A stretch of 35,483 nt of DNA from Myxococcales bacterium (GCA_903642325.1 CAHJWM010000049.1:1-35483), one strand, 5' to 3'; positions 23,722 through 33,044 are shown, counted from the stretch's first letter. Notes: a model not told the origin generated them from the sequence alone. Translations and numbers: made by a program.

Positions 23722-23759
23722 TAACGTGAACGAACGTTACGCCGTGCGGGTCCGCACGG
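23722..23759. promoter_or_regulatory. Two adjacent 18-bp dyads upstream of aldo/keto reductase
   Basis: Dyad 1 (23722-23739) is TAACGT-N6-ACGTTA. Dyad 2 (23742-23759) is CCGTGCGG-GT-CCGCACGG. Both are perfect. Their centres are 20 bp apart, close to two helical turns. They end 14 nt before the reductase ATG and sit next to its RBS. They also lie about 105-140 bp upstream of the divergent DUF420 gene. A dimeric repressor (TetR- or MarR-like) binding here would block the reductase promoter or translation start region. Confidence 0.55.
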
Positions 23760-23863
23760 GAAGCCGCGAAGTGGGAGTCCACCGTGCCTGGCCCTTCCTG
23801 CGGATTTCGTGAAGCGGGCGACAGTGGCTGCCAGCGCTCGCCGCCGATGCTACGAAAGTGTCG

Positions 23864-24400
23864 ATGAGCTCCGAAGCACTGGTGACACCGCGTTCCGACC
23901 GCACCTTCTTTACCTTCAACGCGCTGCTGTCCGCCGTGGCGGTGGCGTTCATCGCGTTCATCCTGCTCCGCGGTCACGGAGCGAGCGGCCCCGAGCTCGG
24001 CTTTTTACCGGCCGTGAACGCTAGCTTCAACGCGCTCTCTGCGCTGTGCCTGCTCGCGGGCTACTTGGCCATCCGCCAGAAAAAGGTCGCGCTCCATCGC
24101 GTCCTGATGGTGACGGCGTTCGCCTGTTCCTCCCTCTTTCTCGTCGGCTACTTGACGTACCACTTCGTCCACGGGGACACGAAATTTGGCGGCGTTGGGT
24201 CGATCCGTACGGTTTACTTCTCGCTCCTGATCAGCCACATCTTACTCTCGCTGAGCGTGGTACCGCTCGCCTTGAGCTCGTTTTACTTCGCGTTCATCCG
24301 CTCGTTTGCACGCCACCGCCGCCTCAACCGAGTCTTTCTGCCCATCTGGCTGTACGTGTCGGTGACCGGCGTACTGATCTTCTTCATGCTTCGCCCGTAG
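23864..24400 (+). CDS. DUF420 membrane protein
   Basis: A 178-aa polytopic membrane protein with five predicted helices: [73 protein letters not shown] and [16 protein letters not shown]. Conserved His residues near the membrane (HRVLM, YHFVHGD, SHILLS) mark the DUF420 family (PF04238). Its Firmicutes member CtaM/YozB is needed for heme-copper oxidase maturation, so a role in oxidase assembly is plausible, but no oxidase or heme genes are present here. ATG 23864 is used; a GTG two codons earlier is possible. It converges on the FUSC gene with a 10-bp gap. Confidence 0.9.
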   Translation: MSSEALVTPRSDRTFFTFNALLSAVAVAFIAFILLRGHGASGPELGFLPAVNASFNALSALCLLAGYLAIRQKKVALHRVLMVTAFACSSLFLVGYLTYHFVHGDTKFGGVGSIRTVYFSLLISHILLSLSVVPLALSSFYFAFIRSFARHRRLNRVFLPIWLYVSVTGVLIFFMLRP

Positions 24401-24410
24401 GCCTTCCGCC

Positions 24411-26483
24411 CTAGGCCGAGCTTGCTTCCGCGACCAGCCGCGCGCCGCGGAGGAGGCGCGAAAGCGTCGCTTGCAAACGAGGATCGAGCGCGCTCGGGAG
24501 CTCAGGGACTGGTAGGTCCGTAGTTCCGGCATTGCCGCGCGCGAAGGTCGCAGCACGTTCCAATGTGCCGACGGCGTACTTCTCTACGGCTAGAGCCAGA
24601 TCGCTCGGGAGCGCCGACGCCCCATCGAGATCGACGGCCGCATACGTGTCGATGGTCGTCAGCGCGCCCGTGACGCGCCGCGCGTAGGTGATGAGTTGGA
24701 GCGCGTGCTCCTCGGTCGCCATGTCGTGACGCGGCTCGGCAAGCAGGCGTTCGAGGGAGCTTTCCGCTTCGCCGAGCGCAATCCCGGCATTGCGACGCGC
24801 GCTGGTGATGCGTGCTTCCATGGGCTCGGCGTGCCGGTCGCGCACTCCGCTCAGCACGGCCGTCGCATATTTTGCGATCGCCTCCAGCATTTTGGCGAGC
24901 AAATCCGGCAAACGGGTGCGCTCGCGCGATGGGAATACGAGTACGGCGGCTACGAACGCAATGCCACCGCCGATGGTGGCGTCGGTGGCTCGCACCGCCG
25001 CCGTCCACCAATCGCCTTGATGGCGCTCGGCGAGGAGCACGAACACCGGGGTCAGAAAAAACGTGAACAAGCGGTAATTGCGGCGGTGCGTGGCGACGGC
25101 CGCGACCGATAAAGGAAACATGATCGCGGCTAGCCAGAGCGGCGAAGCGATGGTCATCGTGATCGCGACGGCGACTAGGCTGCCCAGCACCGTTCCCAGC
25201 ACGCGTTGCGCGGCGCGCGCGGCCGTTGCCCCGGCATAGGGCTGCAGCACCGCCAAGGTCGTGACCGTCACCCAGTGCGGGTGCACCGAGATGCGTCGCG
25301 CAAAGAGCGAGGCCACGCACACCGCGCACGCCACCCGGACTCCGTGGTGAAAAAACGTCGAGCGCGGCGAACAAGCATCGCGAAACACCGCGAGGTCCCC
25401 ACGCCAAAGCAGCCAGGAATCGCGGCATGTGGGCTTGGGCGAGCTCATGTTTTCGGCCGTCGCGTCGGCACGCGCATCGAGCGCAGAGGTCAGAGAGCGC
25501 GCAGTGCGGCTGGCGTCCTCGAGATGATCGAGCAACGCCGCGATCGACGAAAGGCGCCCCGGCGCGTGACCCGGGGGAACGAGCGTGGCCGGCGTCTCGT
25601 GCGCGCGTAGATTCGGCGTGCGCAGCGTGGCGGCAATTTCTAAATTGCGCCGCGCAAGCCGGCGCAAGCGATCGAGCACATCGGGTCGTCGGCTTTCGAC
25701 GGCGTCGAGCTCGCACGTCTCTTTGAGCGCGATCAAAAGGGGTAGCTGAGCCTCGGCCAGCCCGAGCAGCACACGGAGGTTACTCCCAATGCGAGTCTCC
25801 CCAGCGCGGCGCGCGCGCCCGCCGAGGGCCAGCCGCCCTGCTTCCTCGACCGCATTGCGGATCAGTCGGTGGTGTAAGCGAGCAAGCTCGATCCAGCGCG
25901 GATCGCCCTCTGGCGTTCCGGCTTGTACGTTGGCGCAAATGTCAGTCGCGTAGCGCGCGAGGGCCTCGAACACGTTGGCCTCCGCTCGCCGCAGCGGCAA
26001 ATGCGTCCAGATTGGCCAAATCACCGAGGACAACAGCACCCCAAAGCCCGCCCCCGCGGCGAAGAAGCAACCGTCGCGGAGCGGCGCGGTGCCGCCCTGT
26101 GCGGTCCCCACCACGACCACCACGGCAATCATAGTGCCCGCGCTCGCCCAAACGGCGCCGAGCGACCGCAGCAACGAGGCCGCGAAAGCCACCACTACTA
26201 GCGTCAGCGTGGCGAGCCACCGGTTTGGCGCGAGGCCTTCGGATATTGCCAAGGCCAGCCCACCGGCGATGGCGAACGCGCTCAGCGTCTTCGCGCGCGT
26301 GCTGCGCATACCGCCGGGATCCACGAGCGTCCCAAGCCATCCGCCGAGCGCCATCCAGGACAGCTCATGGTGCCCGAGGCGCACGGCGAGATAAAACGGC
26401 ACCATAGTGGCGATGCCCCCGCGCAGGCCTTTGGCCACATCGGGGGTGATCGCGTCGAACCAGGCTTTGTCGTAGGTGCGCAC
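24411..26483 (-). CDS. FUSC family transporter (aromatic-acid-exporter-like)
   Basis: A 690-aa inner-membrane protein with the FUSC/YccS layout. The first membrane block spans about residues 20-165 (GIATMVPFYLAVRLGHH, then ALGGWLGTLVDPG, LRSLGAVWASAGTMIAVVVV). A cytoplasmic helical region of about 200 residues follows, then a second block (HPHWVTVTTLAVLQPYAGAT, RVLGTVLGSLVAVAITM) and a C-terminal helical tail. The W-V-T-V-T-T-x-x-V-L-Q-P segment followed by a conserved R-x-x-G-T-x-x-G is the family's hallmark. FUSC proteins related to AaeB export aromatic acids, often with an AaeA membrane-fusion partner; none is seen here. Start is a GTG at 26483, without a clear RBS. It is divergent from hrpA. 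Confidence 0.88.
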   Translation of the reverse strand: MRTYDKAWFDAITPDVAKGLRGGIATMVPFYLAVRLGHHELSWMALGGWLGTLVDPGGMRSTRAKTLSAFAIAGGLALAISEGLAPNRWLATLTLVVVAFAASLLRSLGAVWASAGTMIAVVVVVGTAQGGTAPLRDGCFFAAGAGFGVLLSSVIWPIWTHLPLRRAEANVFEALARYATDICANVQAGTPEGDPRWIELARLHHRLIRNAVEEAGRLALGGRARRAGETRIGSNLRVLLGLAEAQLPLLIALKETCELDAVESRRPDVLDRLRRLARRNLEIAATLRTPNLRAHETPATLVPPGHAPGRLSSIAALLDHLEDASRTARSLTSALDARADATAENMSSPKPTCRDSWLLWRGDLAVFRDACSPRSTFFHHGVRVACAVCVASLFARRISVHPHWVTVTTLAVLQPYAGATAARAAQRVLGTVLGSLVAVAITMTIASPLWLAAIMFPLSVAAVATHRRNYRLFTFFLTPVFVLLAERHQGDWWTAAVRATDATIGGGIAFVAAVLVFPSRERTRLPDLLAKMLEAIAKYATAVLSGVRDRHAEPMEARITSARRNAGIALGEAESSLERLLAEPRHDMATEEHALQLITYARRVTGALTTIDTYAAVDLDGASALPSDLALAVEKYAVGTLERAATFARGNAGTTDLPVPELPSALDPRLQATLSRLLRGARLVAEASSA

Positions 26484-26530
26484 CCGGATGCTCAGCGCCG
26501 GAGCTCGTGGAAGAGCGAGCGTGGCGCGCT

Positions 26531-26627
26531 GGCGGCGTTCGCCAATTTTCGCCGCCCATCGAGCGCGGCCGGGTGGCGCATACGAAGTCTGGCTGCCGGG
26601 GTTGAGCTCACGCGCTAGAACCTAGCG
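26531..26627. promoter_or_regulatory. Two inverted repeats between divergent FUSC and hrpA genes
   Basis: GGCGGCG/CGCCGCC (26531-26537, 26550-26556; 12-nt loop) and a perfect CGCTAG-AAC-CTAGCG dyad (26613-26627) lie in the 216-bp divergent region. The second is the better operator candidate because its centre is short and its arms are less GC-biased. The regulated gene is unknown. Confidence 0.3.
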
Positions 26628-26699
26628 TTCCCACTGCTCCGCTTCGAGTCCGATTGCGCCGGACAGCAGGCCGACCGCCCTTCCCGTGCGGCCGTAAGC

Positions 26700-29600
26700 G
26701 TGACGCGTCTCGTGCCGACGATGCTAAGCACCTCCCCGATGTCCGGCTCACCGTCCACCCCAGCGCCCGCTCGGCCTGAGTCTGGCCGTGCGCGGATCCG
26801 CTTCCCGGCCGAGCTACCGATCTCGGCGCGGGTTTCTGACATCGCGGCTCTGCTCGAGCAGCACCAAGTGCTGATCGTGGCGGGCGCTACCGGCTCCGGT
26901 AAGACCACGCAATTGCCGAAAATCATGCTCGATATGGGCCGCGGCACGGAGCGCTTGATCGGTGTTACCCAGCCGCGACGAATCGCCGCCACGAGCGTCG
27001 CCGCGCGCGTCGCGAGCGAGCTCGAGTGCGAGCTCGGTCAAGAGGTGGGTTACCAAATTCGCTTCGAAGAGCGCACCAGCCCTCGAACGTACGTGAAGTT
27101 CATGACGGACGGCATCCTGCTGGCCGAGATTCAAGGCGACCGACTGCTGCAGCGCTACGACACGCTGATCATCGACGAGGCCCACGAGCGCAGCCTGACC
27201 ATCGACTTTCTTTTGGGTTGGTTGAAGCGCATTTTGCCCGAGCGGCCCGAGCTCAAGGTCTTGGTCAGCTCGGCCACGATCGAGACCGAACGCTTCTCGG
27301 AGTTCTTCGGCGGCGCGCCGGTGATTCAGGTCGAGGGGCGCACGTTCCCGGTCGAGGTGTTGTACGAGCCGCCTGCGCCGGACTTGGAATTGTCCGAAGC
27401 CGTAGCCAACGCGGTGGCTTCGGTCACTTCCCTCGATTCACGCGGAGACATCTTGGTGTTTTTACCGGGGGAGCGCGAAATTCGCGAGACTGAACGCGAG
27501 CTCACGGCCAAGAATTTGCGCCACACCGTCGTGCAACCGCTTTACTCACGCTTGTCGGCCGCGGACCAACGCAAGGTGTTCACGGCCATCCCCCAGCGCC
27601 GTGTGATTCTGGCCACCAACGTCGCCGAAACGTCGCTCACCATCCCCGGCATCGTGTACGTGGTCGACACGGGCGTGGCGCGACTGGCACGCTACGAGCC
27701 GCGCACGGGCACCACCAGCCTGCAAATCGAAGCGGTCTCGCAAGCCAGCGCTGATCAACGCAAGGGCCGCTGCGGTCGCGTGCGCGATGGCATTTGCGTG
27801 CGCCTGTACGATGAAGCGAGCTTCGCCGCACGCCCGGCGTTCACCGACCCTGAGCTCAAACGCACCGGACTGTCCGGCGTGATCCTGCGGATGAAAGCGT
27901 TGTCCCTCGGAGACGTCGAAGATTTTCCGTTCCTCGACCCGCCGCAAAGTCGCGCTATCGCCGAAGGCTACCGAGTCTTGCAAGAGCTCGGCGCGCTCGA
28001 CGCCGAGCGCGCGCTCACGCCGCTCGGCGCGCGCTTGGCTCGCTTTCCGGTCGACCCGCGCATTGGTCGCATGATCTTGGCCGGCGTCGAGCAAGGCTGC
28101 GTCGCCGAGGTCTTGGTCCTGGCGGCGGCCTTGAACATTCAAGATCCGCGCGAGCGACCGCGCGCCGCCGAACAAAAAGCCGACCAATTACAGCAGCGTT
28201 TTAGGGTGGAAACCTCTGACTTTTTGGGCTTGTTGAAGCTGTGGGCATTCTTGCGCGAGGCACAGGCCAAGGGCATGTCCGAGCTTCGCCGGGTATGTCG
28301 GGACAACTTCATCTCCTTCCTGCGCGCGCGTGAGTGGGCGGAGGTCCATCGCCAGCTCGAGGACGTCGCCAAGGAATTGCGCATCAACGAGCCACGCGGC
28401 GCCGCGCCGAAAACCGAAGGCGATTTCGAGGGTCGGTTGCACCGTGCACTGCTGAGCGGCCTATTGTCGAAAATTGGGCTTTGGAATCCCGAGCAGCGCG
28501 CGTACATCGGCGCGAAGCAGACGCGGTTCATGCTGCACCCGTCCTCCGCCTTGGCCAAGAAGCCCCCCGCCTGGGTGATGGCCTTCGAGCTCGTGCAAAC
28601 GAGCCAGCTCTTCGCACGCACCGCCGCCAAGCTCGAGCCGGAATGGCTGGATCAGGTCGGCCATCACCTGCTGAAACGCAGCTACTCGGACCCACATTGG
28701 TCGGAGAAGTCGGCACGCAGCACCATCAAGGAGCACGCCACGCTCTTCGGCCTGCCCGTCTTCCGTGGGCGCAGTGTGGATTATGCGACGATTGCCCCGG
28801 GGCGTGCGCGCCTGTTGTTTTTGGAGCACGCGCTGGTGCGTGGCGAGTATCGCACGCGCGGCGCATTTCAAGAGCGCAACCGAAACCTCTTGGCCGAGGT
28901 AGCGCGCCAGCGCGACAAGGCCCGCCAGAGCGATCTACTGGCCGACGACGAAGCGCTGCTCTCGTTTTTCGATCGGCGCGTTCCCGAGGAGGTCGTGAAC
29001 GGCAACACCTTCGAGACCTGGCGCAGAGCCGCCGAGGCCAAAGACCCGGGCCTCCTCGAGCTGCGCTTGGAAGACGTGTTGACGCTGGAGCAGCGTCTAT
29101 TGCCGGCGCATTACCCCGACACATTGACGCTGCACGGCGTCGAGCTCCCGCTCACTTACCGGTTCGATCCATCGGCAGAGGACGACGGCGCCACTCTGTC
29201 CTTGCCTCTGCCTCTCCTGCTGCAACTCGATCCTGGTGAGCTCGATTGGACGATCCCGGGTTGGCACGAGCAAAAGATCAATGCGCTTTTGAGCGAGCTG
29301 CCTCGCGCCCTACGCCGCGACCTCGCTTCGATCCCCGAGCTTTCCGCGAGGCTCGCCGCTATTTTGACGCCGTTCGACGGACCGATGTTGCCCGCGCTCG
29401 CGCGCGCGGCGTCGGTCGCTTCCGGCGTCGACTTGCCAGAAAGCGCATTCCGAGTGGACGCCGTGCCGCCGTACATGCAACTCACGTGTCGGATCCTCGC
29501 CGAGGGCCGCGCGCTCGCGCAGAGCCGCGACGTACGTGCGCTGATCGAGCAGCACGGAGGTCACGCTCGTGAGGCCTTGCGCCGCGCTGCGCCGCCCCCA

Positions 29601-30458
29601 GAGTGGGAACGCCCAGGCCTCACCAGCTGGGACTTTGGCGAGCTGCCACCGTTCATCGTGCGCACGGTGCTCGGGGCCGAGCTTCGCGCCTATCCCGCGC
29701 TGATCGATCGCCAGAAGTCGGTCGATCTCCGCTTGCTCGAGTCGGCTGTTGCCGCAGAGACGGCCACCCGGTTCGGCGTCCGTCGCCTGCTGGCCCTGGC
29801 TGCGCACAAGTCGCTGGCCGTCTTCGCCAAGCAGGCCCCGCCACCCTTCGCCGGTCGGAACGGCCTTCTCGTGCCGCGCTCCGAGCAGGACGCCTTCCGG
29901 GAATCGTTCATGACGCGTTTGGTAGAAGAGGCGTTCGGGGCCGCCGTGCCGCGAGACCGTGCGGGCTTTCAGGCACTGCTCGACGCCGGTTTGCCGCGCA
30001 TTGCGCCCGCGTTCGCGCGCTTGCAGCGCGCCACGGCCCTCGCCGGAGCGGAGCTGCAAGTGACGCTCCGCGCCCTGGATGCCGCTACTAAGCATCCGAG
30101 CGGCACCGCCGCCAGCGCCGAGATCCGGGCGCAGATCGCCCAGCTCTTTACGCCCGACGTGCTCGGGAAGGTCGAGCTCGACCGGCTCGAGCAATTTCCG
30201 CGCTACTTGCGCGCGGCGCAGGCGCGGCTCGGCCGCGCCATCAGTGATCCTCGAAAGGATGCCGACAAGCTCGCCCCTTTTGCGCCGTTGTGGGCCGCCT
30301 TCCTGGCCAAGCGAGCGAGCTACGGTGACCCAGAGCCGGCGCGCGCTCTACGTTGGGCCTTCGAAGAGTTGCGCGTCGCGATCTTCGCGCCTGAGCTAAG
30401 GCCGGCCGGGCCGGTGTCGCTCGCCAATGTCGCGCTCGCCCTGTCCGCGCTGCGCTGA
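26700..30458 (+). CDS. hrpA: ATP-dependent RNA helicase HrpA (DEAH box)
   Basis: A 1252-aa DEAH-box helicase. Motif I GATGSGKTT (62-70), motif II DEAH (159-162), motif III SAT (191-193), TNVAETSLTIPG (306-317) and motif VI QRKGRCGRV (353-361) are all intact. Winged-helix, HA2/ratchet and OB-type segments follow (LDPPQSRAIAEGYRVLQELG, DPRERPRAAEQKADQLQQRF). About 500 residues make up the DUF3418 C-terminal region typical of bacterial HrpA; length is close to the usual ~1300. In E. coli HrpA acts in mRNA processing and the rescue of collided ribosomes. The start is uncertain: GTG 26700, ATG 26721 or ATG 26739, since residues 1-35 look disordered. It ends 4 bp from the convergent kinase-receiver gene. 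Confidence 0.95.
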   Translation: MTRLVPTMLSTSPMSGSPSTPAPARPESGRARIRFPAELPISARVSDIAALLEQHQVLIVAGATGSGKTTQLPKIMLDMGRGTERLIGVTQPRRIAATSVAARVASELECELGQEVGYQIRFEERTSPRTYVKFMTDGILLAEIQGDRLLQRYDTLIIDEAHERSLTIDFLLGWLKRILPERPELKVLVSSATIETERFSEFFGGAPVIQVEGRTFPVEVLYEPPAPDLELSEAVANAVASVTSLDSRGDILVFLPGEREIRETERELTAKNLRHTVVQPLYSRLSAADQRKVFTAIPQRRVILATNVAETSLTIPGIVYVVDTGVARLARYEPRTGTTSLQIEAVSQASADQRKGRCGRVRDGICVRLYDEASFAARPAFTDPELKRTGLSGVILRMKALSLGDVEDFPFLDPPQSRAIAEGYRVLQELGALDAERALTPLGARLARFPVDPRIGRMILAGVEQGCVAEVLVLAAALNIQDPRERPRAAEQKADQLQQRFRVETSDFLGLLKLWAFLREAQAKGMSELRRVCRDNFISFLRAREWAEVHRQLEDVAKELRINEPRGAAPKTEGDFEGRLHRALLSGLLSKIGLWNPEQRAYIGAKQTRFMLHPSSALAKKPPAWVMAFELVQTSQLFARTAAKLEPEWLDQVGHHLLKRSYSDPHWSEKSARSTIKEHATLFGLPVFRGRSVDYATIAPGRARLLFLEHALVRGEYRTRGAFQERNRNLLAEVARQRDKARQSDLLADDEALLSFFDRRVPEEVVNGNTFETWRRAAEAKDPGLLELRLEDVLTLEQRLLPAHYPDTLTLHGVELPLTYRFDPSAEDDGATLSLPLPLLLQLDPGELDWTIPGWHEQKINALLSELPRALRRDLASIPELSARLAAILTPFDGPMLPALARAASVASGVDLPESAFRVDAVPPYMQLTCRILAEGRALAQSRDVRALIEQHGGHAREALRRAAPPPEWERPGLTSWDFGELPPFIVRTVLGAELRAYPALIDRQKSVDLRLLESAVAAETATRFGVRRLLALAAHKSLAVFAKQAPPPFAGRNGLLVPRSEQDAFRESFMTRLVEEAFGAAVPRDRAGFQALLDAGLPRIAPAFARLQRATALAGAELQVTLRALDAATKHPSGTAASAEIRAQIAQLFTPDVLGKVELDRLEQFPRYLRAAQARLGRAISDPRKDADKLAPFAPLWAAFLAKRASYGDPEPARALRWAFEELRVAIFAPELRPAGPVSLANVALALSALR

Positions 30459-30462
30459 CGCG

Positions 30463-31815
30463 CTAGCGGACCGGAGTCGGAGCGCTCGGCAAGTTGCTGG
30501 AGCGTTCGCGCACCGCGCTGCGTAGCGTATTGACGACGTCATCCAAATTGACGGGCTTTACCAAAAAGCGGTCGGCGCCGAGCGAGGCCAATAGCTTCCA
30601 CTCCTGCGGACCCCCCGACGCGGTCATCACGATGATGGGCACGTTCTCCGCGTCCGGGCGGGCACGCAGTAGTGCCGTCACGGCCACGCCGTCGAGGATC
30701 GGCATCTGCAGGTCGATCATCACGACCGAGGCCGCCTTCTCTTCGAACGCATCCACCAGTGCCCGACCGTTTTCGACGCACACGATATCGGCGTCGGGGA
30801 ATTCCATGCCGAGCTTGAGCGCCAACAGATCGCGAAAGTCAGGATCATCTTCTGCAACCAGGATGCGGACGGGCTCGACACTCGAGGAACGGGCCTCTTT
30901 TAGACTGCGCCGGAATAGATCGGCGGACGGCGTGCGATCCTTCGGACGCTTCTCCAAGGCCTTCAAAATGACCTCGTCGAATGCCTTCGGTAAACCCGGC
31001 CGGCGCACGCTCGGCCGCTCGACGGTCCCGGTAGCGTGCTGCACCATCAGCCCAAGCGCGGTTTCAGAGGCATACGGCAGGGTTCCGGTCAGCATCTCGT
31101 AGGCCATGCAGCCGAGCGCGTACACGTCACTGCTGGGGCTCGCCGGTTGGTCGCCCTCGAATGTCAGCTCAGGCGCCATGTACTCGGGGGTGCCGGCGAT
31201 CACCTTCGTCACCTCGCCCTGAATGTAGGGCGCAGCCAAACCCAAGTCTGCCACCCGAACTCTGAGCTCGCTGTCTAAGAGCACGTTACTGGGCTTGAGG
31301 TCGCAGTGCACGGTGCCTGCGGCGTGAATCGCGGACACACCCAGGCAGACGTCGTTCAAGATGCCCAGCGCTTCGTCCAGATCCGGCCGCCGATCGCGTT
31401 GCGCCAGCCAGCCCTCCAACGTCTGGCCGTCCACGAGCTCCATGACGAAGTATGGGATGGCCCCGTGCTTACCAAAGGCGTGGATAGCTAACACATGCGG
31501 GTGATTGACGATCGCCATTGCCCGGGCTTCCTGCACGAAGCGCTCTTGTTCGTCACCGGCGATGGCCGCTAGGTTCACGAACTTGATGGCTACGTTCCGG
31601 TGTAGCTGGAGGTCGAAGGCCGCGAGCACGACGCCCATCGCGCCACGCCCGAGCTCGCCCAAAATGCGATAAACGCCGCCCACGACGTCTCCGAGCGCAG
31701 GCAGGTCGAGCTCTGGGTCGGAGCCACGCAGGAATTGGCCCAATAAGTGGTCGACGCGATTGCCTTCCGGATCGCCGCTACCAACCACCGTCGGACGCAG
31801 CGGACTCGGGCTCAT
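30463..31815 (-). CDS. Ser/Thr kinase fused to a response-regulator receiver domain
   Basis: A 450-aa cytosolic fusion with no membrane helix. Kinase, residues 48-305: glycine loop GELGRGAMG, Lys78 in VAIK, and GTPEYMAPE (208-216). The catalytic loop reads HCDLKPSN (170-177), with Cys for the usual Arg, and DFG is replaced by DLG (190-192), so it is a non-RD kinase that may be active without activation-loop phosphorylation. Receiver, residues 316-436: acidic pair Asp323/Asp324 in AEDDP, phosphoacceptor Asp368 in MIDLQMP, Thr398, and Lys420 in LVKPVN; all key residues are present. A histidine kinase could thus control a Ser/Thr kinase through the tail. None is encoded nearby. ATG 31815 is preferred over an upstream TTG. 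Confidence 0.93.
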   Translation of the reverse strand: MSPSPLRPTVVGSGDPEGNRVDHLLGQFLRGSDPELDLPALGDVVGGVYRILGELGRGAMGVVLAAFDLQLHRNVAIKFVNLAAIAGDEQERFVQEARAMAIVNHPHVLAIHAFGKHGAIPYFVMELVDGQTLEGWLAQRDRRPDLDEALGILNDVCLGVSAIHAAGTVHCDLKPSNVLLDSELRVRVADLGLAAPYIQGEVTKVIAGTPEYMAPELTFEGDQPASPSSDVYALGCMAYEMLTGTLPYASETALGLMVQHATGTVERPSVRRPGLPKAFDEVILKALEKRPKDRTPSADLFRRSLKEARSSSVEPVRILVAEDDPDFRDLLALKLGMEFPDADIVCVENGRALVDAFEEKAASVVMIDLQMPILDGVAVTALLRARPDAENVPIIVMTASGGPQEWKLLASLGADRFLVKPVNLDDVVNTLRSAVRERSSNLPSAPTPVR

Positions 31816-32048
31816 GCGGCGCCTAACTGCAAAGACCAAGCCGCAAAGATTCGCCGAAAAATCAAGTACGTCCGAACTTTCGAGGCGAGACTTTGTGACT
31901 CACTCTGGGTGAGCGGCTCGCCGGAGCGACACAAAGACTCCGCAGGTCCGCCAACCGCGCGCGTCCGGCGGCACGCCAACGATGCGCTCTGTTGCGCCGT
32001 GCAACGTGACAACGAAGAGTTTCGTCGCTCTGGTATCCTCGGCTGTGC

Positions 32049-32522
32049 ATGGCCTCGAAACGCAGCGCGGGTATCTTACTTTTCCGACGTCGAAGCGGAG
32101 AGTGCGAGGTCTTGCTCGTGCATCCTGGCGGCCCGTTCTGGAGCAACAAGGATAGCGGCGCATGGTTCATGCCCAAGGGCGAGCTGGCCGAGGGCGAGGA
32201 TCCGATCTCGGCGGCCCGACGGGAATTCTGCGAAGAAATAGGGAGCGAACCGCCGAGCGGCGAGTTGCTCGAGCTCGGCGTGGTCAAGAATAAAGCAGGC
32301 AAGTCGATCTACGGCTGGGCGTTGGAGGGGGACGTCGATCTGGCGACCTTCAAGAGCAACACATTCGCCTTGGAGTGGCCGCCCCACTCCGGAAAAATAC
32401 GCGACTTCCCCGAGGTCGATCGCGCGGTTTTCTTCTCCGCGAGCGAAGCCGCACGCAAGATCCACACGGCTGAGCTGCCGCTTCTGGAACGCTTGCTCTT
32501 ACTCCGCTCCTGCCGATCGTGA
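32049..32522 (+). CDS. NUDIX hydrolase
   Basis: A 157-aa cytosolic pyrophosphohydrolase. The Nudix box starts at G44: GELAEGE, seven residues, then REFCEEIG (58-65), exactly GX5EX7REUXEEXGU. Preceding residues (RSAGILLFRRR and LLVHPGGPFWSNKDSGAWFMPKGE) match the branch of stand-alone NUDIX proteins with an LVHPGGPFW signature, some related to diadenosine-polyphosphate hydrolases. The substrate is not determinable. The gene is divergent from the kinase-receiver fusion, with 233 bp between starts. No strong RBS before ATG 32049. Confidence 0.92.
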   Translation: MASKRSAGILLFRRRSGECEVLLVHPGGPFWSNKDSGAWFMPKGELAEGEDPISAARREFCEEIGSEPPSGELLELGVVKNKAGKSIYGWALEGDVDLATFKSNTFALEWPPHSGKIRDFPEVDRAVFFSASEAARKIHTAELPLLERLLLLRSCRS

Positions 32523-32699
32523 TCGCCTCGTGGCAGAGCTTCCTGAGTTAGTCTCGCCGCGCCGGAGGGCTCTCTTAGGGCTGCGAGCTTGTTTTCATGG
32601 TCACGATTGGCATCACGACCGACGCAGCCTTCGGCGGCGTGGAGCGAGCGTGACGCGAAGGCCCTCGTGCTACGCTCGGGCGAGTCGAAAACGACCACC

Positions 32700-33044
32700 A
32701 TGTCGCTCGCTCTGTGGCTGCTGTCGATCGCGGTGTTGCTGCTGCCGATCGCGTACGGTTTACGGCGGGCCAACGAGCTGTTCGTGCTTGCCGTGCACGG
32801 CAGCGGGCTGGACGTCGTGCGTGGCCGGCTCCCGCCGGCTCTGTTTGCGGACCTCGAAGACGTCGTCGCGCGCGGGCTTTGGCCCCAGGTGGAAATACAC
32901 GTCGTCAGTGAGTCCGGCGTGCCGCGGCTCACGGTGAAGGGCGGCGCCCCGAGCGAAGATCACCGAGCGCTCGAACAAGCAGGGCGAAACGTGCTCGGCC
33001 GCTTCAGCGTCGCGCAGATTCGTCTCGGCCGCCGCGGCGCGTAG
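32700..33044 (+). CDS. DUF3634-like single-pass membrane protein
   Basis: A 114-aa protein with one N-terminal membrane helix (LALWLLSIAVLLLPIAYGL) and a small soluble domain: RRANELFVLAVHGSGLDVVR, then GRLPPALFADLEDVVAR and a final GRFSVAQIRLGR. The order (LFVL strand, RGRxPP turn, acidic helix, closing F-V-A-Q-I-R strand) resembles DUF3634 from Proteobacteria. Function unknown. It is an orphan 178 bp after the NUDIX gene on the same strand. Confidence 0.65.
   Translation: MSLALWLLSIAVLLLPIAYGLRRANELFVLAVHGSGLDVVRGRLPPALFADLEDVVARGLWPQVEIHVVSESGVPRLTVKGGAPSEDHRALEQAGRNVLGRFSVAQIRLGRRGA

Noticed and set aside
24502-25716. 404-aa minus-strand frame inside the FUSC gene
   Set aside because: Alternate frame of the FUSC gene; Arg/His-rich composition typical of GC-rich shadow frames.
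28334-29239. 301-aa plus-strand frame inside hrpA
   Set aside because: Out of frame with an intact 1252-aa helicase and lacking any recognisable domain.
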